Shown here piece by piece: positions 47,802 to 61,380 of a stretch of DNA of 64,000 nucleotides (the first letter of the stretch is position 1; each line of letters begins with the position of its first letter). Under the pieces are notes generated by a model that had not been told where the DNA came from, did no database searches, and worked only from the letters and a program-made list of their open reading frames with translations. Origin of the DNA: Petrolisthes cinctipes. Lineage: Eukaryota > Arthropoda > Malacostraca > Decapoda > Porcellanidae. The stretch lies in NCBI GenBank assembly GCA_033782935.1, contig JAWQEG010001306.1:310001-374000 (forward strand). Direction: 5' to 3'. Position numbers and translations under genes: made by a program.

Positions 47802-48952
47802 TTTTAGGTGCCCAAAAGTCGATATGTGCATGCATCTTCTGTACCCGTTTACATCTCGAATTCAGGCTCAAAACACCCGAAAATTCAATATTTTGGGGAC
47901 CCACAAGCAATCTGTACATGCCTACTCAGTGCTATAATATTTTCAAAATATAGGCTAAAAACATGCCAAAAATCGATATTTTAGGTGCCAAAAAGTCGAT
48001 ATCTCAAATTAAAGCCCAAAACACCCAAAAATTCGATATTTAGGGGTCCCAGAGGCGATCTGTACATGCCTACTCCGTGTTAGCGTATTTTCAAAATACA
48101 GGCCCAAAATATGCTCAAAATCGATTTTTTAGGTGCCAAAAAGTCGATATGTGCATGCCCTTTCAGTACCCGTTTATATCTCAAATTCTGGCCCTAAACA
48201 CCCGAAAATTCGATATTTTTGGGTCCCAGAAGCGATCTGTAGATGCCTACTCAGTGCTAGAATGTTTTCAAAATATAGGCTCAAAACATGCTTAAAATCG
48301 ATATTTTAGATGCCCAAAGTCAATATGTGCATGTATCTTCTGTACCCGTTTATATCTCAAATTCAGGCTCAAAACACCCGAAAATTCAATATTTTGGGGT
48401 CCCAGAAGCAATCTGTACATGCCTACTCAGTGCTAGAATATTTTCAAAATATAGGCTAAAAACATGCTAAAAATCGATATTTTAGGTGCCAAAAAGTCGA
48501 TATCTCAAATTCAGTCCCAAAACTCCCGAAAATTCAATATTTTGGGGTCCCAGAAGCAATCTGTACATGCCTACTCAGTGCTAGAATATTTTCAAAATAT
48601 AGGCTAAAAACATGATAAAAATCGATATTTTTGGTCCCAAAAAGTCGATATCTCAAATTAAGGCCCAAAACACCCAAAAATTCGATATTTATGGGTCCCA
48701 GAAGCGATCTGTACATGCCTACTCCGTGTTAGAGTATTTTCAAAATACAGGCCAAAAACATACTGAAAATCGATCTTTTAGGTGCCCAAAAGTCGATATG
48801 TGCATGCATCTTCTGTACCCGTTTATATCTCAAATTCTGGCCCTAAACACCCGAAAATTCGACATTTTTGGGTCCCAGAAGCGATCTGTAGATGCCTACT
48901 CAGTGCTAGAATGTTTTCAAAATATAGGCTCAAAACATGCTTAAAATCGATA
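47802..48952 (+). repeat. 1151-bp segmental duplication, copy 1
   Basis: Markers TTTACATCTCGAATTC near 47850, GGGGACCCACAAGC near 47900 and GTGCATGCCCTTTCAGTACC near 48156 recur 1151 bp later. The left limit falls where CGATCTTTTAGG here meets CGATATTTTAGG in the partner. Positions 47752-47801 are ordinary repeat. Confidence 0.85.
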
Positions 48953-50040
48953 TTTTAGGTGCCCAAAAGTCGATATGTGCATGCATCTTCTGTACCCGTT
49001 TACATCTCGAATTCAGGCTCAAAACACCCGAAAATTCAATATTTTGGGGACCCACAAGCAATCTGTACATGCCTACTCAGTGCTATAATATTTTCAAAAT
49101 ATAGGCTAAAAACATGCCAAAAATCGATATTTTAGGTGCCAAAAAGTAGATATCTCAAATTAAAGCCCAAAACACCCAAAAATTCGATATTTAGGGGTCC
49201 CAGAGGCGATCTGTACATGCCTACTCCGTGTTAGCGTATTTTCAAAATACAGGCCCAAAATATGCTCAAAATCGATGTTTTAGGTGCCAAAAAGTCGATA
49301 TGTGCATGCCCTTTCAGTACCCGTTTATATCTCAAATTCTGGCCCTAAACACCCGAAAATTCGATATTTTTGGGTCCCAAAAGCGATCTGTAGATGCCTA
49401 CTCAGTGCTAGAATGTTTTCAAAATATAGGCTCAAAACATGCTTAAAATCGATATTTTAGATGCCCAAAGTCAATATGTGCATGTATCTTCTGTACCCGT
49501 TTATATCTCAAATTCAGGCTCAAAACACCCGAAAATTCAATATTTTGGGGTCCCAGAAGCAATCTGTACATGCCTACTCAGTGCTAGAATATTTTCAAAA
49601 TATAGGGTAAAAACATGCTAAAAATCGATATTTTAGGTCCCAAAAAGTCGATATCTCAAATTCAGTCCCAAAACTCCCGAAAATTCAATATTTTGGGGTC
49701 CCAGAAGCAATCTGTACATGCCTACTCAGTGCTAGAATATTTTCAAAATATAGGCTAAAAACATGATAAAAATCGATATTTTTGGTCCCAAAAAGTCGAT
49801 ATCTCAAATTAAGGCCCAAAACACCCAAAAATTCAATATTTATGGGTCCCAGAAGCGATCTGTACATGCCTACTCCGTGTTAGAGTATTTTCAAAATACA
49901 GGCCAAAAACATACTGAAAATCGATCTTTTAGGTGCCCAAAAGTCGATATGTGCATGCATCTTCTGTACCCGTTTATATCTCAAATTCTGGCCCTAAACA
50001 CCCGAAAATTCGATATTTTTGGGTCTCAGAAGCGATCTGT
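48953..50040 (+). repeat. 1151-bp segmental duplication, copy 2 (nearly complete)
   Basis: This is the second copy, matched up to about 50040, where CTGTACATACC replaces CTGTAGATGCC. The total matched length is about 1.9 periods. Scattered substitutions such as GTAGATATC near 49147 (GTCGATATC in copy 1) show it is slightly older or less homogenised than the 2152-bp pair. Confidence 0.82.
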
Positions 50041-53000
50041 ACATACCTACTCAGTGCTAGAATGTTTTCAAAATATAGGCTCAAAACATGCTCAAAATCG
50101 ATATTTTAGGTGCCGAAAAGTCGATATGAGCATGCATCTTCTGTACTCGTTTATTCCTCAAATTCAAGCTCAAAACACCCGAAAATTCGATATTTTTGGG
50201 TCCCAGAAGCGATCTGTACATGCCTACTCAGTGCTGGAATATTATCAAAATATAGGCTCAAAACATGCTAAAAATCGATATTTTAGGTGCGAAAAGGCGA
50301 TATCTCAAATTCAGGCCCAAAACACCCGAAAATTCGATATTTTGGGGTCCCAGAAGCGATCTGTACATGCCTACTCCGTGTTAGAGCATTTTCAAAATTC
50401 AGGCACAAAACATGCTGAAAATCGATCTTTTTGGTGCCCAAAGTCAATATGTGTATGCATCTTCTATACTCGTTTATATCTCAAATTCAGGCTCAAAACA
50501 CCCGAAAATTCAATATTTTGGGGTCCCAGAAGCAATCTGTACATGCCTACTCAGTGCTAGAATATTTTCAAAATATAGGCTAAAAACATGCTAAAAATCG
50601 ATATTTTAGGTGCCAAAAAGTCGATATCTCAAATTCAGTCCCAAAACACCCGAAAATTCGATATTTAGGGGTCCCAGAAGCGATCTGTACATGCCTACTC
50701 CGTGTTAGAGTATTTTCAAAATACAGGCCAAAAACATACTGAAAATCGATCTTTTTGGTGCCTAAAAGTCGATATGTGCATGCATCTTCTGTACCCGTTT
50801 ATATCTCAAATTCAGGCTCTTAACACCCGAAAATTCGATATTTTGAGGTCCCAGAAGCGATCTGTACATGCCTACTAAGTGTTAGAGTATTGTCAAAATT
50901 CAGGCATAAAACATGCTGAAAATCGATATTTTTGTTGCCCAAAGTCAATATGTGTATGCATCTTTTATACTCATTTATATCTCAAATTCAGGCTCAAAAC
51001 CCCCGAAAATTCGATATTTTGGGGTCCCAGAAGCGATCTGTACATGCCTACTCCGTATTAGAGTATTTTCAAAATACATGCCCAAAACATGCTGAAAATC
51101 GATATTTTAGATGCCCAAAGTCAATATGTGCATGTATCTTCTGTACCCGTTTATATCTCAAATTCAGGCTCAAAACACCCGAAAATTCAATATTTTGGGG
51201 TACCAGAAGCAATCTGTACATGCCTACTCAGTGCTAGAATATTTTCATAATATAGGCTAAAAACATGCCAAAAATCGATATTTTAGGTACCAAAGAGTCG
51301 ATATCTCAAATTAAGGCCCAAAACACCCGAAAATTCGATATTTAGGGGTCCCAGAAGCGATCTGTACATGCCTACTCCGTGTTAGAGTATTTTCAAAATA
51401 CAGGCCAAAAACATACTGAAAATCGATCTTTTAGGTGCCCAAAAGTCAATATGTGCATGCATCTTCTGTACCCGTTTATATCTCAAATTCAGGCTCAAAA
51501 CACCCGAAAATTCGATATTTTGGGGTCCCAGAAGCGATCTGTACATGCCTACTCCGTGGTAGAGTATTTTCAAAATACATGCCCAAAACATGCTGAAAAT
51601 CGATATTTTAGGTGCCCAAAGTCAATATGTGCATGTATCGTCTGTACCCGTTTATATCTCAAATTCAGGCTCAAAACACCCGAAAATTCAAAATTTTGGG
51701 GTCCCAGAAGCAATCTGTACATGCCTACTCAGTGCTAGAATACTTTCAAAATATAGGCTAAAAACATGCTAAAAATCGATATTTTAAGTGCCAAAAAGTC
51801 GATATGTGCATGCATCTTCTGTACCCGTTTATATCTCAAATTCAGGCTCAAAACACCCGAAAATTCAATATTTTGGGGTCCCAGAAGCAATCTGTACATG
51901 CCTTCTCAGTGCTAGAATATTTTCAAAATATAGGCTAAAAACATGATAAAAATCGATATTTTTGGTCCCAAAAAGTCGATATCTGAAATTAAGGCCGAAA
52001 ACACCCAAAAATTCGATATTTAGGGGTCCCAGAGGCGATCTGTACATGCCTACTCCGTGTTAGAGTATTTTCAAAATACAGGCCCAAAACATGCTCAAAA
52101 TCGATGTTTTAGGTGCCCAAAAGTCGATATGTGCATGCATCTTCAGTACCCGTTTATATCTCAAATTCAGGCTCAAAATACCCGAAAATTCGATATTTTG
52201 GGGTCCCAGAAGCGATCTGTACATGCCTACTCCGTATTAGAGTATTTTCAAAATACAGGCCCAAAACATGCTGAAAATCGATATTTTAGATGCCCAAAGT
52301 CAATATGTGCATCTATATTCTGTACCCGTTTATATCTCAAATTCACGCTCAAAACACCCGAAAATTCAATATTTTGGGGTCCCAGAAGCAATCTGTACAT
52401 GCCTACTCAGTGCTAGAATATTTTCAAAATATAGGCTAAAAACATGTCAAAAATCGATATTTTAGGTGCCAAAAAGTCGATATCTCAAATAAAGGCCCAA
52501 AACACCCGAAAATTCGATAGTTAGGGGTCCCAGAAGCGATCTGTACATGCCTACTCCGTGTTAGAGTATTTTCAAAATACAGGCCAAAAACATACTGAAA
52601 ATCGATCTTTTAGTTGCCCAAAAGTCGATATGTGCATGCATCTTCTGGCCCTAAACACCCGAAAATTCGATATTTTTGGGTCCCAGAAGCGATCTGTACA
52701 TGCTTACTCAGTGCTAGAATGTTTTCAAAATATAGGCTCAAAACATGCTCAAAATCGATATTTTAGGTGCCCAAAAGTCGATATGTGCATGCATCTTCTG
52801 TATTCGTTTATATCTCAAATTCAAGCTCAAAACCCCCGAAAATTCGATATTTTGGGGTCCCAGAAGCGATCTGTACATGCCTACTCAGTGCTGGAATATT
52901 TTCAAAATATAGGCTCAAAACATGCTAAAAAATCGATATTTTAGGTGCGAAAATGCGATATCTCAAATTCAGGCCGAAACACCCGAAAATTCGATATTTT

Positions 53001-56000
53001 GGGGTCCCAGAAGCGATCTGTACATGCCTAATCCGTGTTAGAGTATTTTCAAAATTCAGGCACAAAACATGCTTAAAATCGATATTTTTGGTGCCCAAAG
53101 TCAATATGTGTATGCATCTTCTAAACTCGTTTATATCTCAAATTCAGGCTCAAAACACCCGAAAATTCGATATTTTTGGGTCCCAGAAGCGATCTGTACA
53201 TGCCTACTCAGTGCTAGAATATTTTCAAAATATAGGCTCAAAACATGCTAAAAATCGATATTTTAGGTGCGTAAAAGCGATATCTCAAATTTAGGCCCAA
53301 AACACCCGAAAATTCGATATTTTGGGGTCCCAGAAGCGATCTGTACATGCCTACTCCGTGTTAGAGTATTTTCAAAATACAGGCCCAAAACATGCTCAAA
53401 ATCGATGTTTTAGGTGCCCAAAAGTCGATATGTGCATGCATCTTCAGTACCCGTTTATATCTCAAATAAAGGCCCAAAACACCCGAAAATTCGATAGTTA
53501 GGGGTCCCAGAAGCGATCTGTACATGCCTACTCCGTGTTAGTGTATTTTCAAAATACAGGCCAAAAACATACTGAAAATCGATCTTTTAGGTGCCCAAAA
53601 GTCGATATGTTCATGCATCTTCTGTACCCGTTTATATCTCAAATTCTGGCCCTAAACACCCGAAAATTCGATATTTTGGGGTCCCAGAAGCGATCTGTAG
53701 ATGCCTACTAAGTGCTAGAATGTTTTCAAATTATAGGCTCAAAACATGCTTAAAATCGATCTTTTAGGTGCCCAAAAGTCGATATGTGCATGCATCTTCT
53801 GTACCCGTTTATATCTCAAATTCTGGCCCTTAACACCCGAAAATTCGATATTTTGGGGTCCCAGAAGCGATCTGTACATGCCTACTCCGTGTTAGAGTAT
53901 TTTCAAAATTCAGGCCCAAAACATGCTGAAAATCGATATTTTTGTTGCTCAAAGTCTATATGTGTATGCATCTTCTATACTCGTTTATATCTCAAATTCA
54001 GGCTCAAAACACCCGAAAATTCGATATTTTGGGGACCCAGAAGCGATTTGTACATGCCTACTCAGTGCTAGAATGTTTTCAAAATATAGGCTCAAAACAT
54101 GCTCAAAATCGATATTTTAGGTGCCCAAAAGTCGATATGTCAATGCATCTTCTGTACTCGTTTATATCTCAAATTCAGGCTCAAAACACCCGAAATTCGA
54201 TATTTTGGGGTCCCAGAAGCGATCTGTACATGCCTACTCAGTGCTAGAATATTTTCAAAATATAGTCTTAAAACATGCTTAAAATCGATATTTTAGGTGC
54301 GTAAAGGCGATATCTCAAATTAAGGCCGAAAACACCCGAAAATTCGATATTTAGGGGTCCCAGAAGCGATCTGTACATGCCTACTCCGTGTTAGAGTATT
54401 TTCAAAATACATGCCAAAAACATACTGAAAATCGATATTTTAGGTGCCCAAAAGTCGATATGTGCATGCATCTTCTGTACTCGTTTATATCTCAAATTCA
54501 GGCTCAAAACACCCGAAAATTCGATATTTTGGGGTCCCAGAAGCGACCTGTACATGCCTACTCAGTGCTAGAATATTTTCAAAATATAGGCTCAAAACAT
54601 GCTAAAAATCGATATTTTAGGTGCGTAAAGGCGATATCTCAAATTAAGGCCGAAAACACCCGAAAATTCGATATTTAGGGGTCCCAGAAGCGATCTGTAC
54701 ATGCCTACTCCGTGTTAGAGTATTTTCAAAATACAGTCCCAAAACATGCTCAAAATCGATGTTTTAGGTGCCAAAAAGTCGATATGTGCATGCATCTTCA
54801 GTACCCGTTTATATCTCAAATTCAGGCTCAAAACACCCGAAAATTCGATATTTTGGGGTCCCAGAAGCGATCTGTACATGCCTACTACGTGTTAGAGTAT
54901 TTTCATAATACTGGCCAAAATCATACTGAAAATCGATCTTTTAGGTGCCCAAAAGTCGATTTGTGCATGCATCTTCTGTACCCGTTTATATCTCAAATTC
55001 AAGCCCTAAACACCAGAAAATTCAATATTTTGGGGTCCTAGAAGCAATCTGTACATGCCTACTCAGTGCTAGAATATTTTCAAAATATAGGCTAAAAACA
55101 TGCTAAAAATCGATATTTTAGGTGCCAAAAAGTCGATATCTCAAATTATGGCCCAAAACACCCGAAAATTCGATATTTAGGGGTCCCTGAAGCGATCTGT
55201 ACATGCCTACCCCGTGTTAGAGTATTTTCAAAATACAGGCCCAAAACATGCTGAAAATCGATGTTTTAGGTGCCAAAAAGTCGATATGTGCATGCATCTT
55301 CAGAACCCGTTTATATCTCAAATTTAGGCTCAAAACACCCGAAAATTCGATATTTTGGGGTCCCAGAAGCGATCTGTACATGCCTACTTCGTGTTAGAGT
55401 ATTTTCAAAATACATGCCCAAAACATGCTGAAAATCGATATTTTAGATGCCCAAAGTCAATATGTGCATGTATCTTCTGTACCCGTTTATATCTCAAATT
55501 CAGGCTCAAAACACCCGAAAATTCGATATTTTGGGGTCCGAGAAGCGATCTGTACATGCCTACTCAGTGCTAGAATATTTTCAAAATATAGGCTCAAAAC
55601 ATGCTAAAAATCGATATTTTAGGTGCCAAAAAGTCGATATCTCAAATTATGGCCCAAAACACCCGAAAATTCGATATTTAGGGGTCCCTGAAGCGATCTG
55701 TACATGCCTACCCCGTGTTAGAGTATTTTCAAAATATAGGCTCAAAACATGCTAAAAATCGATATTTTAGGTGCTTAAAGGCGATATCTCAAATTAAGGC
55801 CGAAAACACCCGAAAATTCGATATTTAGGGGTCCCAGAAGCGATCTGTACATGCCTACTCCGTGTTAGAGTATTTTCAAATTCAGGCCCAAAACATGCTG
55901 AAAATCGATATTTTTAGTGCCCAAAGTCAATATGTGTATGCATCTTCTATACTCGTTTATATCTCAAATTCAAGCTCAAAACACTCGAAAATTCGATATT

Positions 56001-56017
56001 TTGGGGTCCCAGAAGCG
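50041..56017 (+). repeat. Family 3 block, mixed dimers and trimers
   Basis: The first part, to about 50690, is the long-range copy of 28350-29600. Later units carry GGGGTACCAGAAGCAATC near 51200 and TTTTAGGTACCAAAGAGTCG near 51285, both repeated near 58195 and 58280 (offset 6990). The block includes the 153-bp unit at 52542-52694. Near 55183 and 55684 the marker GGGGTCCCTGAAGCGATC repeats at 501 bp. Everything read is satellite. Confidence 0.75.
52542..52694 (+). repeat. Aberrant 153-bp unit with a 24-bp deletion
   Basis: Here GCATCTTCTGGCCCTAAAC replaces the usual sequence in which TTCTG is followed by the ACCCGTTTATATC block and a second TTCTG before GCCCTAAAC. The 24 bp removed start after one TTCTG and end with the other, so the deletion lies exactly between 5-bp direct repeats. 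The junction is at about 52643-52647. It is a different deletion from the one that made S units. Confidence 0.9.
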
Positions 56018-59000
56018 ATCTGTACATGCCTACTCAGTGCTAGAATATTTTCAAAATATAGGCTAAAAACATGTTAAAAATCGATATTTTAGGTGCCAAA
56101 AAGTCGATATCTCAAATTAAGTCCCAAAACACACGCAAATTCGATATTTCGGGGTCCCAGAAGGGATCTGTACATGCCTACTCCATGTTAGAGTATTTTC
56201 ATAATACTGGCCAAAATCATACTGAAAATCGATCTTTTAGGTGCCTAAAAGTCGATATGTGCATGCATCTTTTGTATCCGTTTATATCTGAAATTCTGGC
56301 CCTAAACACCCGAAAATTCGATATTTTGGGGTCCCAGAAACGAACTGTACATGCCTACTCCGTGCTAGAGTATTTTCAAAATACAGTCCCAAAACATGCT
56401 CAAAATCGATGTTTTAGGTGCCAAAAAGTCGATATGTGCATGCATCTTCAGTACCCGTTTATATCTCAAATTCAGGCTCAAAACACCCGAAAATTCGATA
56501 TTTTGGGGTCCCAGAAGCGATCTGTACATGCCTACTCCGTTTTAGAGTATTTTCATAATACTGGCCAAAATCATACTGAAAATCGTTCTTTTAGGTGCCC
56601 AAAAGTCGATTTGTTCATGCATCTTCTGTACCCGTTTATATCTCAAATTCAAGCCCTAAACACCCGAAAATTCAATATTTTGGGGTCCCAGAAGCAATCT
56701 GTACATGCCTACTCAGTGCTAGAATATTTTCAAAATATAGGCTAAAAACATGCTAAAAATCGATATTTTAGGTGCCAAAAAGTCGATATCTCAAATTCAG
56801 TCCCAAAACACCCGAAACTTCGATATTTAGGGGTCCCAGAAGCGATCTGTACATGCCTACTCCGTGTTAGAGTATTTTCAAAATACAGGCCAAAAACATA
56901 CTGAAAATCGATCTTTTAGGTGCCCAAAAGTCGATATGTGCATGCATCTTCAGTACCCGTTTATATCTCAAATTTTGGCCTTAAACACCCGAAAATTCGA
57001 TATTTTGGGGTCCCAGAAGCGATCTCTACATGCCTACTCAGTGCTAGAATGTTTTCAAATTATAGGCTCAAAACATGCTTAAAATCGATATTTTAGGTGC
57101 CCAAAAGTCGATATGTGCATGCATCTTCTGTACCCGTTTATATCTTAAATTCAGGTTCAAAACACCTGAAAATTCAATATTTTGGGGTCCCAGAAGCAAT
57201 CTGTACATGCCTACTCAGTGCTAGAATATTTTCAAAATATAGACTAAAACATGCTAAAAATCGATATTTTAGGTGCCAAAAAGTCGATATCTCAAATTAA
57301 GGCCCAAAATAAGCGAAACTTCGATATTTAGGGGTCCCAAAAGCGATCTGTACATGCCTACTCAGTGTTAGAGTATTTTCAAAATACAGGCCAAAAACAT
57401 ACTGAAAATCGATCTTTTAGGTGCCCAAAAGTCGATATGTGCATGCATCTTCTGCACCCGTTTATATATCAAATTCTGGCCCTAAACACCCGAAAATTCG
57501 ATATTTTGGGGTCCCAGAAGCGATCTGTAGATGCCTACTCAGTGCTAGAATGTTTTCAAATTATAGGCTCAAAACAAGCCTAAAATCGATATTTTAGGTG
57601 CCCAAAAGTCGATTTGTGCATGCATCTTCTGTACCCGTTTATATCTCAAATTCAGGCTCAAAACTCCCGAAAATTCAATATTTTGGGGACCAAGAAGCAA
57701 TCTGTACATGCCTACTCAGTGCTAGAATATTTTCAAAATATAGGCTAAAAACATGATAAAAATCGATAATTTTAGGTGCCAAAAAGTCGATATCTCAAAT
57801 TAAGGCCCAAAACAACCAAAAAATCGATATTTAGGGGTCCCAGAGGCGATCTGTACATGCCTACTCCGTGTTAGAGTATTTTCAAAATACAGGCCCAAAA
57901 CATGCTCAAAATCGATGTTTTAGGTGCCAAAAAGTCGATGGGTGCATGCCCTTTCAGTACCCGTTTATATCTCAAATTCAGGCTCAAAATACCCGAAAAT
58001 TCGATATTTTGGGGTCCCAGAACCGATCTGTACATGCCTACTCCGTATTAGAGTATTTTCAAAATACATGCCCAAAACATGCTGAAAATCGATATTTTAG
58101 ATGCCCAAAGTCAATATGTGCATGTATCTTCTGTACCCGTTTATATCTCAAATTCAGGCTCAAAACACCCGAAAATTCAATATTTTGGGGTACCAGAAGC
58201 AATCTGTACATGCCTACTCAGTGCTAGAATATTTTCATAATATAGGCTAAAAACATGCCAAAAATCGATATTTTAGGTACCAAAGAGTCGATATCTCAAA
58301 TTAAGGCCCAAAACACCCGAAAATTCGATATTTAGGGGTCCCAGAAGCGATCTGTACATGCCTACTCCGTGTTAGAGTATTTTCAAAATACAGGCCAAAA
58401 ACATACTGAAAATCGATCTTTTAGGTGCCCAAAAGTCAATATGTGCATGCATCTTCTGTACCCGTTTATATCTCAAATTCTGGCCCTAAATACCCGAAAA
58501 TTCGATATTTTGGGGTCCCAGAAGCGATCTGTACATGCCTACTCCGTGTTAGAGTATTTTCAAAATTCAGGCCAAAAACATACTGAAAATCGATCTTTTA
58601 GGTGCCCAAAAGTCGATATGTGCATGCATCTTCTGTACCCGTTTATATCTCAAATTCTGGCCCTAAACACCCGAAAATTCGATAATTTGGGGTCCCAGAA
58701 GCGATCTGTAGATGCCTACTCAGTGCTAGAATGTTTTCAAAATATAGGCTCAAAACATGCTTAAAATCGATATTTTAGGTGCCCAAAAGTCGATATGTGC
58801 ATGCATCTTCTGTACCCGTTTATATCTCAAATATAGGCTCAAAACACCCGAAAATTCAATATTTTGGGGTCCCAGAAGCAATCTGTACATGCCTACTCAG
58901 TGCTAGAATATTTTCAAAATATAGGCTAAAAACATGCTAAAAATCGAAATTTTAGGTGCGAAAAGGCGATATCTCAAATTCAGGCCCAAAACACCCGAAA

Positions 59001-61380
59001 ATTCGATATTTTGGGGTCCCAGAAGCGATCTGTACATGCCTACTCCGTGTTAGAGCATTTTCAAAATTCAGGCACAAAACATGCTGAAAATCTATATTTT
59101 TGGTGCCCAAAGTCAATATGTGTATGCATCTTCTATACTCGTTTATATCTCAAATTCAGGCTCAAAACACCCGAAAATTCGATATTTTGGGGTCCGAGAA
59201 GCGATCTGTACATGCCTACTCAGTGCTAGAATATTTTCAAAATATAGGCTCAAAACATGCTAAAAATCGATATTTTAGGTGCGTAAAGGCGATATCTCAA
59301 ATTCAGGCCCAAAACACCCGAAAATTCGATATTTTGGGGTCCCAGAAGCGATCTGTACATGCCTACTCCGTGTTAAAGTATTTTCAAAATACAGGCCCAA
59401 AACATGCTTAAAATCGATGTTTTAGGTGCCCAAAAGTCGATATGTGCATGCATCTGCAGTACCCGTTTATATCTCAAATTCAGGCTCAAAACACCCGAAA
59501 ATTCGATATTTTGGGGTCCGAGAAGTGATCTGTACATGCCTACTCAGTGCTAGAATGTACATGCCTACTCAGTGCTAGAATATTTTCAAAATATAGGCTA
59601 AAAACATGCTAAAAATCGATATTTTAGGTGCCAAAAAGTCGATATCTCAAATTAAGGCCCAAAACACCCAAAAATTCGGTATTTAGGGGTCCCAGAAGGG
59701 ATCTGTACATGCCTACTCAGTGCTAGAATGTTTTCAAAATATAGGCTCAAAACATGCTCAAAATCGATATTTTAGGTGCCCAAAGTCAATTTGTGCATGT
59801 ATGTTCTGTACTCGTTTATATCTCAAATTCAGGCTCAAAACACCCGAAAATTCGATATTTTGGGGTCCCAGAAGCGATCTGTACATGCCTACTCAGTGCT
59901 AGAACATTTTCAAAATATCGGCTCAAAACATGCTAAAAATCGATATTTTAGGTGCGTAAAGGCGATATCTCAAATTAAGGCCCAAAACACCCGAAAGTTC
60001 GATTTTTAGGGGTCCCAGAACCGATCTGTACATGCCTACTCCGTGTTAGAGTATTTTCAAAATACAGGCCAAAAACATACTGAAAATCGATCTTTTAGGT
60101 GCCCAAAACTCGATATGTGCATGCATCTTCTGTACCCGTTTATATCTCAAATTCTGGCCCTAAACACCCGAAAATTCTATATTTTTATGTCCCAGAAGCG
60201 ATCTGTACATGCCTACTCGATGCTAGAATGTTTTCATAATATAGGCTCAAAACATGCTCAAAATCGATATTTTAGGTGCCCAAAAGTCGATATGTGCATG
60301 CATCTTCTGTACCCGTTTATATCTCAAATTCTGGCCCTAAACACCCGAAAATTCAATATTTTGGGGTCCCAGAAGCGATCTGTACATGCTTACTTCGTGT
60401 TAGAGTATTTTCAAAATACATGCCCAAAACATGCTGAAAATCGATATTTTAGATGCCCAAAGTCAATATGTGCATGTATCTTCTGTACCCGTTTATATCT
60501 CAAATTCAGGCTCAAAACACCCGAAAATTCAATATTTTGGTATCCCAGATGCAATCTGTACATGCCTACTCAGTGATAGAATATTTTCAAAATATAGGCT
60601 AAAAACATGCCAAAAATCGATATTTTAAGGTACCAAAGAGTCGATATCTCAAATTAAGGCCCAAAACACCCGAAAATTCGATATTTAGGGGTCCCAGAAG
60701 CGATCTGTACATGCCTACTCCGTGTTAGAGTATTTTCAAAATACAGGCCAAAAACATACTGAAAATCGATCTTTTAGGTGCCCAAAAGTCGATATGTGCA
60801 TGCATCTTCTGTACCCGTTTGTATCTCAAATTCTGGCCCTAAACACCCGAAAATTCGATATTTTTGGGTCCCAGAAGCGATCTGTACATGCCTACTCAGA
60901 GCTAGAATGTTTTCAAAATATAGGCTCAAAACATGCTAAAAATCGATATTTTAGGTGCGAAAAGGCGATATCTCAAATTCAGGCCGAAAACACCCGAAAA
61001 TTCGATATTTAGGGGTCCCAGAAACGATCTGTACATGCCTACTCCGTGTTAGAGTATTTTCAAAATACAGGCCAAAAACATACTGAAAATCGATCTTTTA
61101 GGTGCCCAAAACTCGATATGTGCATGCATCTTCTGTACCCGTTTATATCTCAAATTCTGGCCCTAAACACCCGAAAATTCGATATTTTTATGTCCCAGAA
61201 GCGATCTGTACATGCCTACTCGATGCTAGAATGTTTTCATAATATAGGCTAAAAACATGCTCAAAATCGATATTTTAGGTGCCCAAAAGTCGATATGTGC
61301 ATGCATCTTCTGTACCCGTTTATATCTCAAATTCTGGCCCTAAACACCCGAAAATTCAATATTTTGGGGTCCCAGAAGCA
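56018..61380 (+). repeat. 5363-bp segmental duplication, copy 1
   Basis: From 56018 the sequence repeats 5363 bp later. The left boundary is set by GAAGCGATC (56017 is G) against GAAGCAATC (61380 is A). Markers include ACACACGCAAATTCGAT near 56130, CAGAAACGAACTGTACATGC near 56340, AAAATAAGCGAAACTTCG near 57307 and GTCGATGGGTGCATGCCC near 57940. A shorter repeat at offset 1003 lies inside it (TTTTTATGTCCCAG near 60182 and 61185). The 25-bp duplication is in the part whose second copy is beyond the window. Confidence 0.88.
59531..59580 (+). repeat. 25-bp tandem duplication inside a unit
   Basis: The segment from TGTACATGCC to GTGCTAGAA is present twice in direct succession (59531-59555 and 59556-59580). 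The join AGAATGTACATG shares TGT with both the normal continuation AGAATGTTTTC and the unit start CTGTACATG, so a slip at TGT explains it. I noticed no other example of this duplication in the window. Confidence 0.9.
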
